DNA of 64,000 bases from Chrysogorgia sp. JL179-B06 (GCA_035772405.1 JAYKKM010000005.1:475501-539500), one strand, 5' to 3'; positions 1 to 14,553 are shown, counted from the first letter of the stretch. Notes: generated from the letters alone by a model not told the origin. Made by a program: numbers and translations.

Positions 1-3000
1 GGGAAAAGGATATTCATATTTTCCACAAACATATCCTCCAATGTCTAAAAAAGATTTAAAAATTATATTTTCGCTGACGAAGGATTAAAAATTAAGTTAC
101 TGTTGTTAAAACTTAATATCGTGTCCTTTTACATCCGAAAACCGCAATCAAACATGATGAACTTTATGCGACAAATTTCGCGCTGCCGGAAATGTGGGCA
201 TAATAGGCCTGTGACGTAATACCTTGGTAAGAAAGTTGCTAAGTTCTCAAAAGAACTGGATATAGTATATGAAAAAGAACTTCTACTTTTTTATTCTAAG
301 TATTTTTCGACATATTGAAGTTCTCTGATTTCTCTATGTTATACTATATCCACGTAAATACCTTTGCAGCCAGATAGCTAGAGTTAGCTTTCAATAGTAA
401 CATTTCTGTGGTCGGGCCGTGAACACTTGGTTTGCAAAGGCAAAACTTTCAAAACAACAACATGCATTTCCATATTTCATATCGGATGTTTTTCACAAGG
501 ATCAACCAAGTTTTAAATTCACCAACAAGACGACCGCTAGGTGTTAACTCGGGCTACTTGGACTAGTGGCTTGTTGAAAGATATTGCAGGCAAATTCAGC
601 GATTTGAATGCAATATACACAAATCTATAGTTGTAGGTAATGATACAGCTCTGTCAGTGCAGAGGTGGTTAAATTTTCTAATGAAGTTTTCAACATCGCC
701 AAACTGCACACCTGTAACAAACCCGTGATGACAGTGTTTGCCACTTACTGAGAAGTCTGGCACATCAAATGAGCCACCCTGTTTGCTGAACCAATTAAGT
801 TCTAGCCACCGGTCAGCCTGGCAAGCGGGCCGGCCTGTGCTTTTGTAATAACAATTCATCTAGCCAGCCAGGCAAACAGGTTCAGTTTGAGCAAGCATTA
901 AATCAGCTAATCTTTTTCTCTGAGTGTATAATTAGGCATAGCAGTAAATCAAACCATTTAGCTGGCAGTAGCAAGGTGTCATAAGCTATTTAAACAGCTT
1001 AAAGAAATGTAATTCAAAATCTTTATTTCTTCATGAAGTCAACATTTTGAGCCAGTAAACATATTCATAATTTTAGCACATTTAGTCAGAATTTGAGAAC
1101 TTTCTTGATAGTCAAATTCATACCAGGGTTGCAAATAAATATTTTTTCTTGACAGGACATGTGTCTGACCAATTTCCAAACACATTTGGTCGGATACCTT
1201 ACAACGTGCATTTTAACAGTACTACACTAGTGAACGGAATGGAGTACATAATGAAGAAAGGAAAGATCATTCAAGGCTGTTAATAACGTATCGCACTCTC
1301 TGATTGGCCATGATTAGATCAGCCAATCAGCGTTTACTCAACTGACCTACAGGTATATCACTGGAAAAAAGCCTCAAAATGTTACCTTAAAAGCAAAAAT
1401 CAGAGATGCCGGTCTAGCGTACTTCACAAAGGTCTAAACTATGTAAATATACTGGTTGGCAAAGTGTAACAAATAAATGCCATCAAAGTGTACCTTTTGG
1501 GAACTTGGCCAGCCGTCTAAATAAGCGCCGGACATCGGACAACGTCCGACAAATATCGGTATTTTGTCCGACGGAAAATTACAAGCGCCGGACATTTTGT
1601 CCTGTGGTTTGCACCGAGTTTCATTTGGTTGTCACAAATGCACTCTTGTTTGTTTCTCAGCGATCGGAACCAAAGCAAAATCAGCACTGGTCGTCAGCAC
1701 ATCAGAACGTAGTTCGTCGCGTATTTCGCTCACACACGTGCGATCGGTTTCAGTTTTTCTGTCCACAACCTATTATATTTGCGATAAATTGCACGATTTC
1801 CTATCGGAATCGAACGCTTTTTCAAGACATCGAGTGTGACTTCCTGTCTAGACTTCAAACGGTTTGAAGTTTTACACTAGTTTTCTACTGAACTTTACTT
1901 AATGTATGAGTATTCTCAAAGTTTTGGTTTTGTTGTTCAGTGCATGTGTAAGATGATCAAATGTTGTTTACAAACGCGCAAAGACAAATAGCTCTGTTTC
2001 GAACACGCGCAAGTTCATAATAGGGTTGAACGTGAAACCCATTCTTAGATTGTGCAGTAGTTAGACTGCAAGTTGAGTTAGGAATTAAAAATAATGTTTC
2101 TTTGCACAAGGGATGTGTTCAATTTATTTTAAGGTACAGAAAAGTGATATTCATTGTCCGGCAGGATTTTGAAGATGTCCGACGAATTTTCTGAAGTGTC
2201 GGACATTTTGACCGGCACGGCGTCAAAAAAATTATTTCGACCCCTGTATGCACACTTTGAATTAGCTTTCTTATGAGTTTTTGAAACAAAGTTAGCATTA
2301 TTTTATAAAAAGCTACAAAATGGTAAATGCGGCTCAGGGCTGTGTCAGTGTGTAACATGTGTCAAGACTGGACCTGATAAAATTGATTCTACGCTCGAAG
2401 ATCTACAGATATTATCGATACTCGAGGAATACATACGTTACTTACGAAATTCAAGCTGAAGAGTGTACAATAATTCTCCAAGTTGCTACTGAATTATTCT
2501 TCAGAGTTAGATTTGGGTCATTAACGTCGAACTTTTCATACGTCGGTCGAACCACCAACTCAATGCAAATCAGCTTAAACAATAGATTATCCTAATAAGA
2601 GCACAAAATATGCCTGTAGAATAACATTTGAGTTGGTAAAATACAGTAGCTCCTCTTTTAGAATTCTTGACAACAGCAACGTGAAAGAGGTCAAACGATG
2701 TCTGGCAGCTCTTTAATAGCAAACAAGGTGTGCACAGTATAAATAAGTTATCTGATTTTTTAGTTGAAATATTATAGGAGCTGAAGAAAAAATGCTAATT
2801 TAGGCACAGCACAATTAAGCCATGGCTTAAAGACATCATCTGAATACTACGTTATGTACAGTAGTAATATTATATACTAGACAAAACTCTTTTGTCATAC
2901 AATTGTATGGTGACACGATCATGTCATAAAAAATCCTATGATTTTCGACACCTTCACAACACAAAATGCTTGTTGTGTGATATAGATAATTCTTGTATAC

Positions 3001-3528
3001 ACAAAACGTGGTAAACCCAAAGTTGTCTATGGGAGGAACCAAATCTCAAACAGGGAGCAGAACAACTAACTAACTTGCCTCATTTCAGAAAACAACTTTA
3101 TGTTATTCATTAAATAATTTTATGTTCATGTTGTTATGTTTATTTCTCAAATAACATCACAAATAAATTGTCATTTTTTGTGGCAAATGTTAAGGTACCA
3201 CATACAGCTATACAATAAGTACATAGCAATACTTACATTATTAGAGGCATGTACAGATATGCCATTTTGTGAAAATCCAATAGCACTGGCAACTTGCTTT
3301 TGCTCTCCCAGCACCAATCCATTGATTCCTTTTGTAACATAACTAGTACTAGTACTTGCAAAACTATCCATAGTTTCCATCTTTAATATTCAACTTAATG
3401 GTATAGAAGTGTAGTAATATTATATTAATAATAGTATAGTAAAAATAAGGCCTTGAAGTTGCATTTTTCGCAACTGGTCCCGGTTTGGTCTTAAAATGTA
3501 TATATTCCAACACTCGAAATTTTCCTTA
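1..3528. other. Intergenic DNA, no supported gene
   Basis: No open frame here shows a recognisable domain, and the longest (1505-1867, + strand) overlaps a second frame, as expected for chance ORFs. Copies of a GTCCGAC/GTCGGAC motif cluster at 1528-1600 and again at 2155-2215, in both orientations. This suggests the remains of an inverted-repeat element of about 0.7 kb, but I could not define its ends. Confidence 0.6.
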
Positions 3529-3910
<382 letters not shown>

Positions 3911-3992
3911 TACCTCGCTCTACCTATAATGGTATTGAGCGCTCTTTTATATTATACCAATGCTATAACTTTTTCGTTATACTCACTACTTG

Positions 3993-5322
<1,330 letters not shown>

Positions 5323-5554
5323 TCTTTGTTTCTATTATTATCGCCTAATCCCCTTGAATATTGGACCTGTCATTTCTCCCACCCCTGCAGTCTGCTTATT
5401 GATCGACTGTAAAAATAGCTAATGATTTAACTTTTCCCATCTCATTAATTATTAGTTAGTTTATTTCCCGTGCATTTGATTGGCTACTTTCTACCTGTGA
5501 CACCCTTTTGGCATATATATAAGCCCTATTTATTTTATTTCATCTCGTCTTACT

Positions 5555-5586
5555 CTGATGAAGGGCTCCGCTCGAAACATCAGTAT
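5555..5586 (+). ncRNA. Possible hammerhead-ribozyme-like motif
   Basis: CTGATGA is followed by a short GGGC/GCTC helix with a three-base loop, then GAAAC, a four-base loop and GTA. This order matches the conserved core of small hammerhead ribozymes, which are known from Penelope-like retroelements. An extra A follows the first core block, so the fold is not canonical and activity is doubtful. Confidence 0.3.
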
Positions 5587-5630
5587 CTTGTCACTAAATT
5601 CTTGGCAGTTTATACCACCTTTTCACTTTG

Positions 5631-5808
<178 letters not shown>

Positions 5809-6111
5809 TATACACACAGTATATTTGAACTCTTACTAAAAGAAAGTCTTTTCATTTCATTTCTAAGCTTAACCACATGCTTAATCCCATTCTTATAATG
5901 TTAATTTTAGCTCAGTACCACTTAATTCCTTATTCTAACTATTGACTAATCCTTGTAATCTTCACTAAACAGCTTCCAATAATCTTTCATTTGACTAGCT
6001 GAAACATGATATCTTATTTACCTTTCACAACTTGTATTTTTAAATTTTAAATTTGTTATCCTACTTCTAATACTATAATCTAATACTAGTATCAGCCTAT
6101 GGAGTTGGTAA

Positions 6112-6202
6112 TTGTAATATGTTGGTAATTGTTGGTAATTGTCATGTCAAGGGCAATGTTGGTAATTGTAATTTGTTGGTAATTCTTGGTAATTGTCTAT
6201 GT
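6112..6202. repeat. Degenerate tandem repeat of TTGGTAATTGT
   Basis: The 11-base motif or close variants occur about seven times, with short spacers. Confidence 0.8.
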
Positions 6203-6326
6203 TACTGTATCTATTGTAATTTATATTCATGATAATTTATGTTAATTTATCATTTAAAGGGCGTACTTAATTTGAAGCCTAGCTCTGTTGTACTGTCCCG
6301 CACCTTGTATTAATTAGGTGAAAGTG

Positions 6327-6352
6327 TAATAAATAAATAAATAAATAAATAA
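6327..6352. repeat. (AAAT)n tract
   Basis: Six AAAT units followed by a short A run. It is preceded by TTAGGTGAAAGTGTAAT and resembles the simple-repeat tail of a non-LTR retrotransposon. Confidence 0.85.
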
Positions 6353-6459
6353 AAAACATGCAAATGAACCAGCACTGGTCTACTACCTTTCCTCATTTCA
6401 CCTAACCCCATCCTTTTCATACAGTACAATGGCAAGGAGTTGAGGGAAAGAATGGGTAT

Positions 6460-6737
6460 TGAGATTTGACAGGATAGGTGAGTTGCTAAGGAGAGCAATA
6501 TTGAGGTGGTTCAAGCATATGGAAAAGAAGAAGAAGAGCAAGAAGTGTCAGGATGGAGGTGGAAGTGTTTGCTCCAAGAGGACGACTAAATATGACATGA
6601 TGGAAGAATGTGGATGAAGACATGTGGATAAGTAAGGAGGATAGACGTGATAGACAGGAGTTGATAGAAGCAGAAAACATGTCAAGGGCAAACCCCTGTG
6701 TAAGCAGGGAGCTAGCTTTACTTAAAATAAATCAATT
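6460..6737 (+). pseudogene. 3' end of a LINE reverse transcriptase ORF, frameshifted
   Basis: One frame reads ELLRRAILRWFKHMEKK and a second frame, starting near 6600, reads WKNVDEDMWISKEDRRDRQE. Together they match the usual last 80-100 residues of non-LTR retrotransposon polyproteins (LLRRxxLRWFGHVxR ... TWxxxVDEDM ... DRxxWR), whose substrate is the element's own RNA. At least one frameshift separates the two blocks and the rest of the element is absent, so this is a dead fragment. The exact LINE clade cannot be told from this tail. Confidence 0.7.
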
Positions 6738-7180
6738 ATGATGTGACTCATGCCAGTATATTTATTTATTTATTTAAAACCTTCATTTGTTATACATTAA
6801 AGATAAATCCTCTTAATATGTGAGGGTCAATATTCAAGGTATTCAAACACATAGTTTCATTTCATTTTCATTTACACACAATTGCTTTGTGTGTTTTCAT
6901 TGTGATTACAATGTCAAATGAGCATCATTTTCCTGATGCAGGTGATAAAATCATATTGATATTCATCAGTTACTCATAGCGCATCAACCGAACTCAAATA
7001 TGGAGTTAATATTAATACAAATCGAATACTTTAAAATGTTTGTGGGGGTGTGTACGACAATGAGTGATAGTGATTCGATTTGTACAGGTATTTCTACACT
7101 GCTACGCAACACAAGTTTATTATTAGTGTTGTGCTCCGTAGGCAGTGTTGAAAGGTTGCCGAAATACTAGCGTGTAGGAG

Positions 7181-7218
7181 ATCTAACGTTTCAAGCGAAT
7201 ATTAAGGCCCTTCGTCAG
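7181..7218 (-). ncRNA. Hammerhead-like CTGACGA...GAAAC motif
   Basis: On the minus strand, CTGACGAAGGGCC is followed, after a spacer that pairs only in part, by CTTGAAACGTTAG. The conserved core letters CTGANGA and GAAA are present, but the second helix is weak and no clean cleavage-site helix follows. It may be a decayed relative of the 5555 motif or only a retroelement end motif. Confidence 0.2.
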
Positions 7219-8002
7219 AGAGTTAAACTTAAAGTAATAAGTTGCCCTCGAACAGCCCTTTTAACATCTAAAGACCATTTTAATATGATTATTATTTTTG
7301 AAAATAGAAGTTAGCTACTATCAAAACTAACAAGAACTAATGGTAACAAACAGTCAAACACAGTGGATAGTGATCATAGTGTATAATAAATAAATTGGAT
7401 CGTGAACATACCCGGCGCCTGCACTCATGCATTCGATGGGAGTCTATTCAGTAAATCAGATTTGAACAGCTTGTTACTGCTAGTCTTTAAATCCTGTAAT
7501 ATGTTGTTTGTCCTTTAGAAATAGAACAAAGGTTGCTAGAGAAGTAGAACTGATATGTCAGCACAAAATATGATGATGCAATCATGCAATAGATCATGCC
7601 AAACACATTTAATATTAATAAACAATAAAGTAGAACTTTTAAAAAAAGTCCGCCATGTATCATGGAGAACGCACGTGATCCGGTTCAGCTTCATTTCCTG
7701 ACTAGTTCCCAGGTCTCAATCGTCGTTTGAGTCTCTCCACTGCACTCAAATAACCGAGAGACAAGAGCTTTCAAATAGAAAATCTATTTCTTTAATTAAA
7801 CATAAGTACAAATTCACACTCCTTTAAGGGTACTGAAATTGAAATCAGCTTTTTAAAACCGAAACTGTTTGCTCTGGAAAAATCCCAAGAAAAATGCCAA
7901 GGTCGAATTCCTGAGAAAAAATCAAAAAAAAATCCCAACTCCTTCAAAAAATCCCAAGATTGGCAACACTTCTGTAATACTCTTCTGTAATACGGCTCAC
8001 TC

Positions 8003-8025
8003 TGTGTGTGTGTGTGTGTGTATGT

Positions 8026-8056
<31 letters not shown>

Positions 8057-8057
8057 G
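8003..8057. repeat. (TG)n tract followed by a run of 17 G
   Basis: TG repeats at 8003-8040 run directly into a 17-base poly-G tract at 8041-8057. Confidence 0.97.
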
Positions 8058-8464
8058 TGCGAAGTCAGTTTGCGAAGTCACTCATGCACAGATATTTTAA
8101 CATGGGCACGATAAAACGATGGACGTTTTCAGATGCCTAAAGACTAAAGTGTATAATTAGTTCTGTACTAATTCTGAGTTTATATTAAAGCATTTCATAA
8201 TTTTGATGCCCCTTTGTAATCGTGCATTTTTAGCAACAGCGTGGTACCCTAATTTCGCAAAAATTCTCATCAGAAATCGCCGGAAAAGCACTTCTGGGCT
8301 TTGCAAAATTAAAAATTTTCCTGGGAGAATGTTCCACGCCGCGAAGATACACCACAACGTGCTGATTCTTCATGTGCGCCACTGTTTTGACAAGCTTCGA
8401 TCGATAGGATGTAGTCGGTACAAGCTATAGTGCGTCAATCGGTTGAAGTGAGCATAAAATTCAC

Positions 8465-8493
8465 GACGTTTTCGTGACGGTCACGAAAACGTC
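8465..8493. repeat. Perfect 14-bp inverted repeat
   Basis: GACGTTTTCGTGAC and its reverse complement are separated by one base. As RNA it would form a tight stem. Confidence 0.9.
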
Positions 8494-8723
8494 CCGCACA
8501 GTAGTGATGTCATATACGAACAATTCATGAAGTTCGTCGGAAAATGCTCGGTCTATCTTCGCGTTGCGCAAAATATAATATTCCCCGAGGTATTATACCA
8601 ACCATGGCGTGCGCAGCGTCTGGGATAAGCGCATGTGTGTAACAGTCAATTACTAGTCCCACATGCTTACCTCTAATAGGGTAGTGGACGGGTGGGCTAT
8701 AGCGACGGGGAAAAAACACGTCG

Positions 8724-8830
8724 GGGGTTAGGGTTACAAAACTAAGTAGGCGGGGGGTTAAGGTTAGAAAACTCGTTAGGCTGGGGGATATAGGGTTAGA
8801 AAACTCGTTAGGCGGGGGTTAGGATATTTG
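8724..8830. repeat. Degenerate tandem repeat of a GGGGTTAGGGTTA/AAAACTCGTTAGGC unit
   Basis: Three to four imperfect units of about 35-40 bases. The motif CGTTAGGCGGGGGTTAGG followed by TTGTTGTTTTGGGG recurs in the palindrome at 27238-27824, so this is probably a piece of the same MITE family. Confidence 0.75.
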
Positions 8831-9552
8831 TTGTTTTGGGGATTGGGAACAATTACTTCCGTGGTTGGTTTGCATGGTTGAAGACCAAGCAGTAGTCATA
8901 TATATTTTATTATTATTATTCATGTGTAAGGGATTGGCACTAGCCCTTAACCAATCAGATTGCAGTAAATATTTGAATTGACCAATCAGAGAAGAGTTGA
9001 TACTCTGAGATTCGGGGGTGTCCTAAAAAATCTCCAGCTGTGCACTAAATCCTAATATTATCCGTTATCAGGAGGGGAAGTCAATCAAATATTTGTATTG
9101 CAATCATCCATCGGTTGTTGTTGAGCTAATGCCAATCCCTTGCACATTTGTGTAATGGCGGTGTTGAGATAAACATCTCTCTCTCATTTTCTTTCTTTCT
9201 TCGAATGATTGTTGTGAGAATGATGATGATGATGACGATGATGATGATGATGAATAAAAAAATTTTAGAAAAAAAAAATTTTTCAAAAAAAAAAAAAAAT
9301 TATTAAAAAAGAGATGTGGTGGATTGTATTTATTAAAAAAAAAGTAAAGTGATTTGAAAAATAGTATTTTATAAAAAAAAGAATGAGAGCGAGAGATAGA
9401 TGTTTTCACGACGACGACCAGAAGTGAAATGAGGTGATTGTGGTTATTCCAGAAGTAAAGTGTATTTTTTTTGAGTTTTTTCTAAAATAAAAATAAAAAG
9501 GGTGTAGGTTCCGGAAGTAAATTGGTTTTGGGTGGATAGTTTATATAAGAAG
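8831..9552. other. No gene; GAT repeats and A/T runs
   Basis: It holds a (GAT)n stretch at 9219-9254 and several runs of 8-14 A. The minus-strand open frame across it is low-complexity (Ser and Phe runs) and is not supported as a gene. Confidence 0.7.
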
Positions 9553-9661
9553 ATCAACAAATGGTTTTTTTAAAGAAATAATGGCAGGGACAATAAAAAT
9601 AATGGATGATCAACAAATGGTTTTTTTTAATGAAATAATGGCAGGGACAATAAAAATAATG
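9553..9661. repeat. Direct duplication of a 55-bp unit
   Basis: GATCAACAAATGG...CAGGGACAATAAAAATAATG occurs twice head to tail, with small differences in the T run. Confidence 0.93.
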
Positions 9662-9793
9662 TAAGTTGTAACCATGGTTGTCAATTATCCAATAAAATCA
9701 AAGTTCATTTTTATAAGATAATGAACAACCTCCTTGACAAGGAGTTCCAAATGAACTTTGCAGCACTTCTTGGTCAAGTAGTATCAAATCAAC

Positions 9794-9863
9794 TTTAACT
9801 ACCAAATTCTAGTCTAACGACTCACAAATATGTGAGTCGTTAGACTAGAATTTGGTAGTTAAA
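9794..9863. repeat. Perfect 33-bp hairpin
   Basis: The arm beginning TTTAACTACCAAATTC (9794-9826) is followed by AATA and then its exact reverse complement (9831-9863). The absence of any mismatch suggests a young insertion or continuing correction between the arms. Confidence 0.97.
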
Positions 9864-9916
9864 TTTAGTAGAATTAAATTTAATAAATTTAGTAGAATAG
9901 TAGAATTTGCTAGAGT

Positions 9917-10660
9917 TTGGTAGACGCATGTACGCATTGCGTGCCTATTTTTTATACACACTGTACAGTATGGTTGTCCAATTACGTCCTATAAATGTCT
10001 CTTATGAGCTCTCAGCTGGAACTAATCAGAAATATTTTGAATATCGAAATTCGCTTCGCGCGAAAATATTCGCCCAGTGGAAAACCGCCCCTTACGTCGA
10101 ATCTCCACAAGGCGTAAAATAAAAATTTTCCTTTGTTCTGTGAGATATCGCGTGGAACTAATTATTAGAAAAGACAAAAGGAAAAGTCGAGAACAGTGTG
10201 AGCACAGAATATGCGTATGCGGGCACAGAAGGGGACAGAAGCGTTCCTCAGCGCACGGCCCGAGCTTGCTAGTTGCTCCATATTGTAAACACCGTACTGC
10301 AATTAATTATGCCAAATAAAAGCAAATATACCCTATTCAAATCTTGTGAAATTGTTGTAAATCCATAAGCAATGGCTCACAACAGTTAGTCCTTCAAATT
10401 CAAGGAACAGTAGGTGATTTTAGAAATGTTGATCGAAACGCAAATTAGTTGTCAAGTCAAGCGACGATTTATATTTAGAAACGTACACACTGAAGTAAAA
10501 CAGAATCAGGGAGCAATTATGCCTGAAACTTATAAGAATAGAAACCCTTCTAAGACACACCAGTATGGAAAGAAGAGAGAGGGAAAGCCAGAAATTAAAA
10601 AGTGAGCTAGAAGTACAGGATAATATTAAGTCTTCTAGAATCAAGTAAGAGATAGATCTA
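9917..10660. other. Intergenic DNA, no supported gene
   Basis: Short open frames only. The start (GACGCATGTACGCATTGCGTGCC) resembles 17725-17750, which marks it as dispersed repeat DNA. Confidence 0.5.
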
Positions 10661-10780
10661 ACTTCGTGTACCGGACACAGCCTCGTTCTTTAAAAAATCC
10701 CGTTTATTTTATCTATAATAGGTTTAATTCATGAATTGGACAACTCCACGACAAAAATAAACGGGATTTTTTAAAGAACG
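10661..10780. mobile_element. MITE fragment, CTTCGTGTACCGGACAC family
   Basis: ACTTCGTGTACCGGACACAG at 10661 matches the terminal inverted repeats of complete copies at 56247-56381 and 60291-60497. Inside, CGTTCTTTAAAAAATCCCG at 10684 returns inverted at 10754-10780. The right terminal repeat is not recognisable, so the copy is partial or interrupted. Confidence 0.65.
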
Positions 10781-10859
10781 AAGCAGTTCTATACCGTGCT
10801 AAATTTCTGTGTCAGGAACAGAATACGCGTGAAATTTCATATAAATCCTGAAATGACGT

Positions 10860-11960
10860 CACATAGACTATCGTTAAACCGTGTCAAATTGTTGAAAATT
10901 GTCATAATAGAATTGCTTCGTTCTTTAAAATTACATTACTCTAGATTTAGCTAAAAGTAAATAATTAATACGATTTCACATTCTTGATTTATGTCAGTAA
11001 ATTTAAGTTAAAATGTTGACGGATATTCTACAGGGTGTATCAAAAAAAGCGCAACCTCGGAATTTCCCAGGAAATACACTTTGTTTTTATTAGCACAAAA
11101 GATTTTAGGCCTCTGGGAATTTAACTGTTGTTGATACTTGTAAACTAAACAACTTACCATTAAATAAATGCATAAATTTCGATTCAATTCTGCTTTACGT
11201 GCTCGAGTTTGTAGTAATTAGACAGTTATGCCCCTGGAATACGATTACAAGCTATTTTAAATTCCAAGGGGCGAAAATCTTTTGTGTTTAAGAATACAGT
11301 GGATTTCTTGGGAAATTCCGAGGTTGCGCTTTTTTTTATACACCCTGTAGAAGAGATGGTTTGGAAACTCGGCCTAAGTCTTTGTTCTAGGTTATTGTTC
11401 ACGTTTGCGCAAACTTGTGCACGTTTAGTACAAAAGAATTTTAGTATAATGAAGCGATCATCCAATGGCAGCATTTGGGTTGAATCGCTCAACCATGTTA
11501 TTTAAATATTAATAAGCAAAAAAACAAAAGGTTTGTGCACGGTCAGGACCATTTCAACCTAAAATCACAGCTCATTACCATTCCCCTCTATTAACTATGA
11601 TTATAATCTGCATATTTTGAAAACAATATATTTCTGAATTTGAATAATAATAATATGTAATTCATCTTAGGCCCGGGTCAAACGTCGAACTTTTCATGAG
11701 TCGAACTCAATGTAAATTAGGAAACTCTTTGGTTTAAGTTCATTTGCATAAGTTCAAAAGCTTGTTATCGTGTGGGGTATATACGTCTGGTTCAATGGTA
11801 AGCACAATAAAAATTCATCATCTTAACGCTGACCTTATCATTTGGCCCGGACGCAGACATGGACGCGGACGCCGAGGGTATAGCAATAGCTCTTCTGCAC
11901 TAACGTGCAATATCAGTGCACGAGGCGGTTGGGCCGGGCTAGCTGATTGCCGAATAAATT
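10860..11960. repeat. Dispersed repeat, inverted copy of about 55620-56240
   Basis: Blocks of this segment reappear in reverse complement in the 55.6-56.2 kb region: 10860-11030 matches 56040-56210, and 11740-11950 matches 55625-55830. The 11031-11347 MITE is absent from the 56-kb copy, which therefore shows the empty site. Confidence 0.75.
11031..11347. mobile_element. Tc1/mariner-type MITE (317 bp, TA target duplication)
   Basis: The ends are CAGGGTGTATCAAAAAAAGC and the matching inverted GCGCTTTTTTTTATACACCCTG, with arms similar over about 45 bases. TA lies at 11029-11030 and at 11348-11349. The paralogous segment near 56033 has a single TA and no insert. There is no coding capacity, so it would depend on a mariner transposase elsewhere. 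Confidence 0.92.
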
Positions 11961-12245
11961 CTAAATACATAAACCGTTTTTGCGGAGACTGGGACGAGGA
12001 TCAGAAGGAAAATCAGGTGTCAGTATTTGCAGGCTTTCAGAATTAACAGTCGTCGCCATACATCATAAGTCCATCATAAGTCTACGCCGCGTCGGGGCAA
12101 GTGCGGAGTGGCGTAAAAATGTCGCTTTGGGGTATGGAATATTAGGATTTCATCACGTGACACTAATTTCGAGCGTTCCTCGAAGAGTCGAAGGCTGTTT
12201 GCAGTTGAACTATAGTGGTTGAACCAAGTGTAAAGAGTTGTTTAA

Positions 12246-12910
12246 GGTGGCTCCCTACTGTTTCTTGAAAGGTGGCAAAAATGCAAATTTCAATCTCGAA
12301 AAGTGCCCATGGATGTTTCGGAAAAGATTGAAACTGAAGCTATGCATAGAATAACTTTCAGGGCATCAAATACTATTAATGGCTAAAGTGTTTCATCTGT
12401 TGCTATGACAACAGTGTCGTTTCAAAATGGCCGAAAATGAACATTTAATCTAATTTATTTCGCAAACGAGTCGGTCATCGGGCCCGATTTTTTCTGCATT
12501 TAAACATTTCTTTTAGGTTAATTAATGAATAGGCAAATTGTGGATCCAATTTTTTTAAAAACTAAAAAAACATGATTTTTTTGTGTGAAATAATTGGATC
12601 CACAGAATTTTTTTTTAATCTGCCTATTTATTAATTAAACTAAAAGAAATGTTTAAATGCAAAAAAAAAAATCGGGGATGACCGACTCGTTTGCGAAATA
12701 AATTAGATTAAATGTTCATTTTCGGCCATTTTGAAACGTCACTGTTGTCATAGCAACAGATGAAACACTTTAGCCATTAATAGTATTTGATGCCCTGAAA
12801 GTTATTCTATGCATAGCTTTAGTTTCAATCTTTTCCGAAATATCCATGGGCACTTTTCGGGATTGAAATTTGCATTTTTGCCGCCTTTCAAGAAACAGTA
12901 GGGAGCCACC
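12246..12910. mobile_element. Palindromic MITE, 665 bp with arms of about 310 bp
   Basis: GGTGGCTCCCTACTGTTTC opens the element and its reverse complement closes it at 12910. Nearly the whole length folds on itself around 12560. It has no open frame of note, and no clear target duplication was found, although TTAA precedes the left end. Confidence 0.9.
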
Positions 12911-14550
12911 GTAAAAGCGATTTTAATGAAGATTCATCGACGGAGACAAGATGGCCTTGTTCAGGTAAGACAACTTCTATACATGGATATATAATTAAGC
13001 TATTTACGTTGATCGGTTGATGGTAAAACGAGAAAATATCATGCGAATACATAGCCATCTTGGCATATTTTAATAAGCTAATGGTTGGCCGTGTTTTATA
13101 CTTGTCTATTTAGATAAGAAGTTTGGTAGACAACCACTGCAGGGGCGGATCTAGGGTGTTGCAACTGTTGCACTTGCAACAGTCAGAATTTGAAGAGGAA
13201 ATTGTAATTAAATTAGAAATTTAAATGCAATACCAATTCACAGTCACGGACTCACGTTTTTCAAAACTGCGTGGCGTCATTTGCGGCGCGAATCATGATG
13301 TATCATACTTTAGTTACCAGACCCTTACCGGATGCCTGAAAACCGCCCGCGCCCTTCTCGCCTAAAAAACGCCTGGGGAGGAGGCCTCCCCTTCCGGGAG
13401 AGCCTCACGCAGGCTAGGTTTTTACTCTAGATTCTAGCATCGCGCTAAAGGCGCGTCGACGATTGCCGACTGCAACAGTTGCGCTAAATATAGCATGTTG
13501 CACGACGCGTTTTATGTTGCAAACCAATCACAACACCGGATTTTGCAACAGTTTGCAACAGATGTCGCAATACCTAGCAATTGCTATTAACTTTCCGATG
13601 ATGTGATATGGTTTGCTACCACAATGGCTTCCAACGTTTTACATATATTTGAAGATGGATGTTATTGTACACCATTGCGAACAACTTCTCACCAGTAAAT
13701 TTAACAAGAAGGACGTCGATTATCGTACTTATTCATGCAACTTTTCGAAGTTGCAGTTTCGGCACAGCCAGGAATTGGCGGTCCGCCGGTCTTCAAATCA
13801 CGACAGTTACAGTATAATGGACAAAAAGGTACAGACAATGTAAGCCTACCGGCTCATGAATAATACATATTACGCTAATTAGTTTATATTGAATATGTTT
13901 TCATCTGTTCGTAATTTGTGGCTTGCCAGATTGGAGAACATGTCTTTAAATATAATAATATTATTAATGTCAGAAATGAATGGTCTTTGTTTAATAGTCC
14001 AAAAGCAAGTTTTGTTTTGTAATAGACCTTACTACTGTTCGCTAAAATTACCTTTTCAGTTTGTATAAACTGATAGTTCTAGCAATAATTATTAATGCTG
14101 CATGGGTGTATTGTTTACATGGGGCCAGCCAGACCTCAGACTGGCCTTGTGTGTTCACTATTCCATTGCTATAAATAAATACAAGTTGACCAGAAGGCCT
14201 AATGTGCTTACAGGTATATCAATCTCTTTAAACCACCTCTAGAACTGCAGGAGATAGACCTCTTTCATAATGTCGGTCAGTCTAAATATTCATTTATACT
14301 GTATGCTACAGACACACGAACAAGGTCTTAAAGGCTAATTTAAATGAATATAAAAGAATATTTAATTTGGGAGCCATTATGAAAGAGGTCTATGTCATAT
14401 TTACCTGAATGCTCTCTATTATATATTCCTTACACCCATTTGGTTGAGCAGCACAATAAAGGTGCATTTATAGGCAGGTCCTTGATTGATAGCAGCAATG
14501 TTTTTATTAACTAGCTGCATGACCAAGTATTAACCAGTCAAAATATAGCT

Positions 14551-14553
14551 GCA

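Noticed and set aside
596..859. 87-codon minus-strand frame
   Set aside because: No domain, signal or flanking splice pattern; cannot be distinguished from a chance frame.
9104..9409. 101-codon minus-strand frame with Ser and Phe runs
   Set aside because: Low complexity produced by GAT repeats and A/T runs; no domain.
11744..12222. Two plus-strand frames of 80-100 codons
   Set aside because: They lie in a dispersed repeat whose inverted copy at 55.6 kb does not keep the frames.
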